Assembly: GCA_024734555.1 (NCBI GenBank)
Contig: JANPWX010000130.1
Span: forward strand, 329,894 to 393,893
Source of the DNA: Trochalopteron elliotii
Lineage: Eukaryota; Chordata; Aves; Passeriformes; Leiothrichidae
Length of the DNA stretch: 64,000 nt
Reading direction: 5' to 3'
Both the position numbers and the translations under genes were made by a program. Shown here one piece after another: positions 62,611 through 64,000 of this stretch (its first letter is position 1; each line of letters begins with the position of its first letter). A model generated the notes under the pieces. It saw nothing but the letters and a program-made list of their open reading frames with translations. It searched no databases and was not told the origin of the DNA.

Positions 62611-63921
62611 GAAAGAAAAAAGGAGAAAATCATCCTGTCTCCTTTCAGAGCCTCCTGGTGATATCAAAATATTGAACACCCAAGGTCTTGTATGAACATG
62701 GGATAGAACGAAAAATACTCAGCTAAGCAGGTGAAGCTTTGAGGATGCGTGAGGCTCACCAAGAGAGGACACCAGGACTGTGACAGTCTTTAACACAGAC
62801 CAAAATGCTCAAAGCACAGAATGAGAGCTTCTTCAGCAACAGTTTATACACCAACAAACTTTTGGACCCAAAAAGTTCTCCCCACTAGGCCACCTGCATT
62901 CATTGTGTTTGAATTAATTGTGAAAGGGAAGGTAAACCAAGCCAAGGAATTGATCTGGCTGGAAAACAACCTTGGGAAATGGGAGCTTGGCTACAGCAAA
63001 TACTGCTAAAAGCAGTGCTGTATTAAGTCAATTTAATATTCCATATGATAGGCTAGACATAACTTGCCATTTCCATGACATACTAAATTTGTCGTGCACT
63101 TTACCAACAGATCCATTTTTACCAGCACTTTGGACATCTTTGACTTTCATTCACTAAAAAGCAGGCATACTCCTCCTTTTTTGCTTCCATAGTTACACTA
63201 AGTTATGTCTCAAGATGGGCAATGCTCTGTTACTGGGATTATTCACATACTTAACAGGATGCTTCACTGCTATGAAAGATGGAACAATAACTTTGAATGT
63301 GGCAAATTCTAGGACTTTCCAGATGCCTTGGAAGTCTTGTCTCTGGTTCAGGTTTTAGATGGGATACTGGCCATTTTCCTTTTAGAGGAGAGACTGGAAA
63401 TATGAAGTACCCCACAAAGCTCTGAATAAGCCTGAGGAAAAACTAAAATTAACAAATTTAATGCATGTGAAGTTGTGTTCATATTGCTGATATCAAACAG
63501 ATACATCATCTTGGCTGAAAAAAGGAAATGGGGGGGATGTCATGAAATCCATGCAATTGTGAAACAAATCTGGGGAAGAGGGCTGGGGGCAAGGGTGGGA
63601 TTTTAAAGCACCGATCAGACTTTGCATTCATCCCGCAAGGTGAGAAAATTCCCTCCTTATTTCCCTCCACTCATGATTAGAGAGTCATGACTGCCTCACC
63701 AGCTGTGCCTCTGGCTTATTTTAAATTCAAACTATGATACATATCTCACTTTTAGACTTTTAATAGCATTGCCTTAAAATGCAGATTGCTGGCTAAATTT
63801 AGTTACATGATTAAAAACAAATCTAACTCATCTCTCCCCAGCAAACAGAAGAACTGCTGCATTCAAGGTTCAATAGAGGACTTAACTCTTCAACTAAAAA
63901 CAAAGTCCTAACAAAAAGCAG

Positions 63922-63935
63922 AAAAAAAAAAAAAA
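63922..63935 (+). repeat. Poly-A tract (A14)
   Basis: A14 followed by GAAAATC. Confidence 0.9.
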
Positions 63936-64000
63936 GAAAATCAAAGCACAATTTGGTGATGTCTCCAAAAATGCAAGATGCATAAAACATTAACCAGCTA

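Larger units (their letters stand above)
56727..64000 (-). other. SERGEF: SERGEF intron upstream of the exon (partial)
   Basis: This is the part of the intron that lies 5' of the exon on the minus strand; it runs off the window. I looked for the preceding RCC1 blade (a V-x-V-W-G-S type motif) on the minus strand and did not find it. Besides A-tracts and a CA microsatellite listed separately, the stretch is unique AT-rich sequence. Short open frames here have no recognisable motif and no paired splice sites. Confidence 0.7.

Overview
The window looks like vertebrate, and specifically bird, nuclear DNA: non-coding and AT-rich, with most CpG lost. It has three clear CR1 LINE loci plus one shorter CR1 3' end, one solo LTR of a kind I remember from songbird genomes, scattered A-tracts and microsatellites, and no dense coding. 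Nothing resembles bacterial operons, tRNAs, rRNAs or CRISPR arrays.

The only protein-coding sequence I can support is one 158-bp internal exon on the minus strand (56569-56726). It encodes an RCC1-type repeat and matches SERGEF (DelGEF, secretion-regulating guanine nucleotide exchange factor) better than any other RCC1-family protein I know. It has a clean 3' splice site, an open frame and a clean 5' splice site. The preceding and following SERGEF exons were looked for and not found. The rest of the window therefore reads as two SERGEF introns: more than 7.2 kb upstream of the exon (56727-64000) and more than 56 kb downstream of it (1-56568).

Layout by coordinate: 1-14.9 kb is ordinary intron with an old MIR-like SINE near 8.46-8.58 kb and a bZIP-type palindrome at 13,994. 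At 14.9-15.4 kb there is a TA microsatellite, an A/C-rich strand-asymmetric tract, and a perfect 24-bp inverted repeat with a 9-bp spacer. At 18.6-19.8 kb lies a minus-strand, internally deleted CR1. At 27.7-29.0 kb a plus-strand CR1 is split by a 450-bp LTR. A CpG-retaining patch with a CRE-like site sits near 31.4-31.8 kb, and a GC-rich patch near 36.2-36.8 kb. A CR1 3' end lies at 40.95-41.27 kb, a MIR-like trace at 50.8 kb, and a small CpG-rich patch with an AP-1 site at 53.4 kb. A minus-strand CR1 with reverse transcriptase remnants lies at 54.9-55.8 kb, followed by the SERGEF exon at 56.6 kb and a (CA)21 microsatellite at 57.9 kb.

I found no convincing new biological system. The most unusual structure is the inverted repeat beside the A/C tract. 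The most likely functional non-coding candidates are the CpG-retaining patches at 31.4-31.8 kb and 53.4 kb. Repeat and gene names come from recognising motifs by memory, not from a database search.
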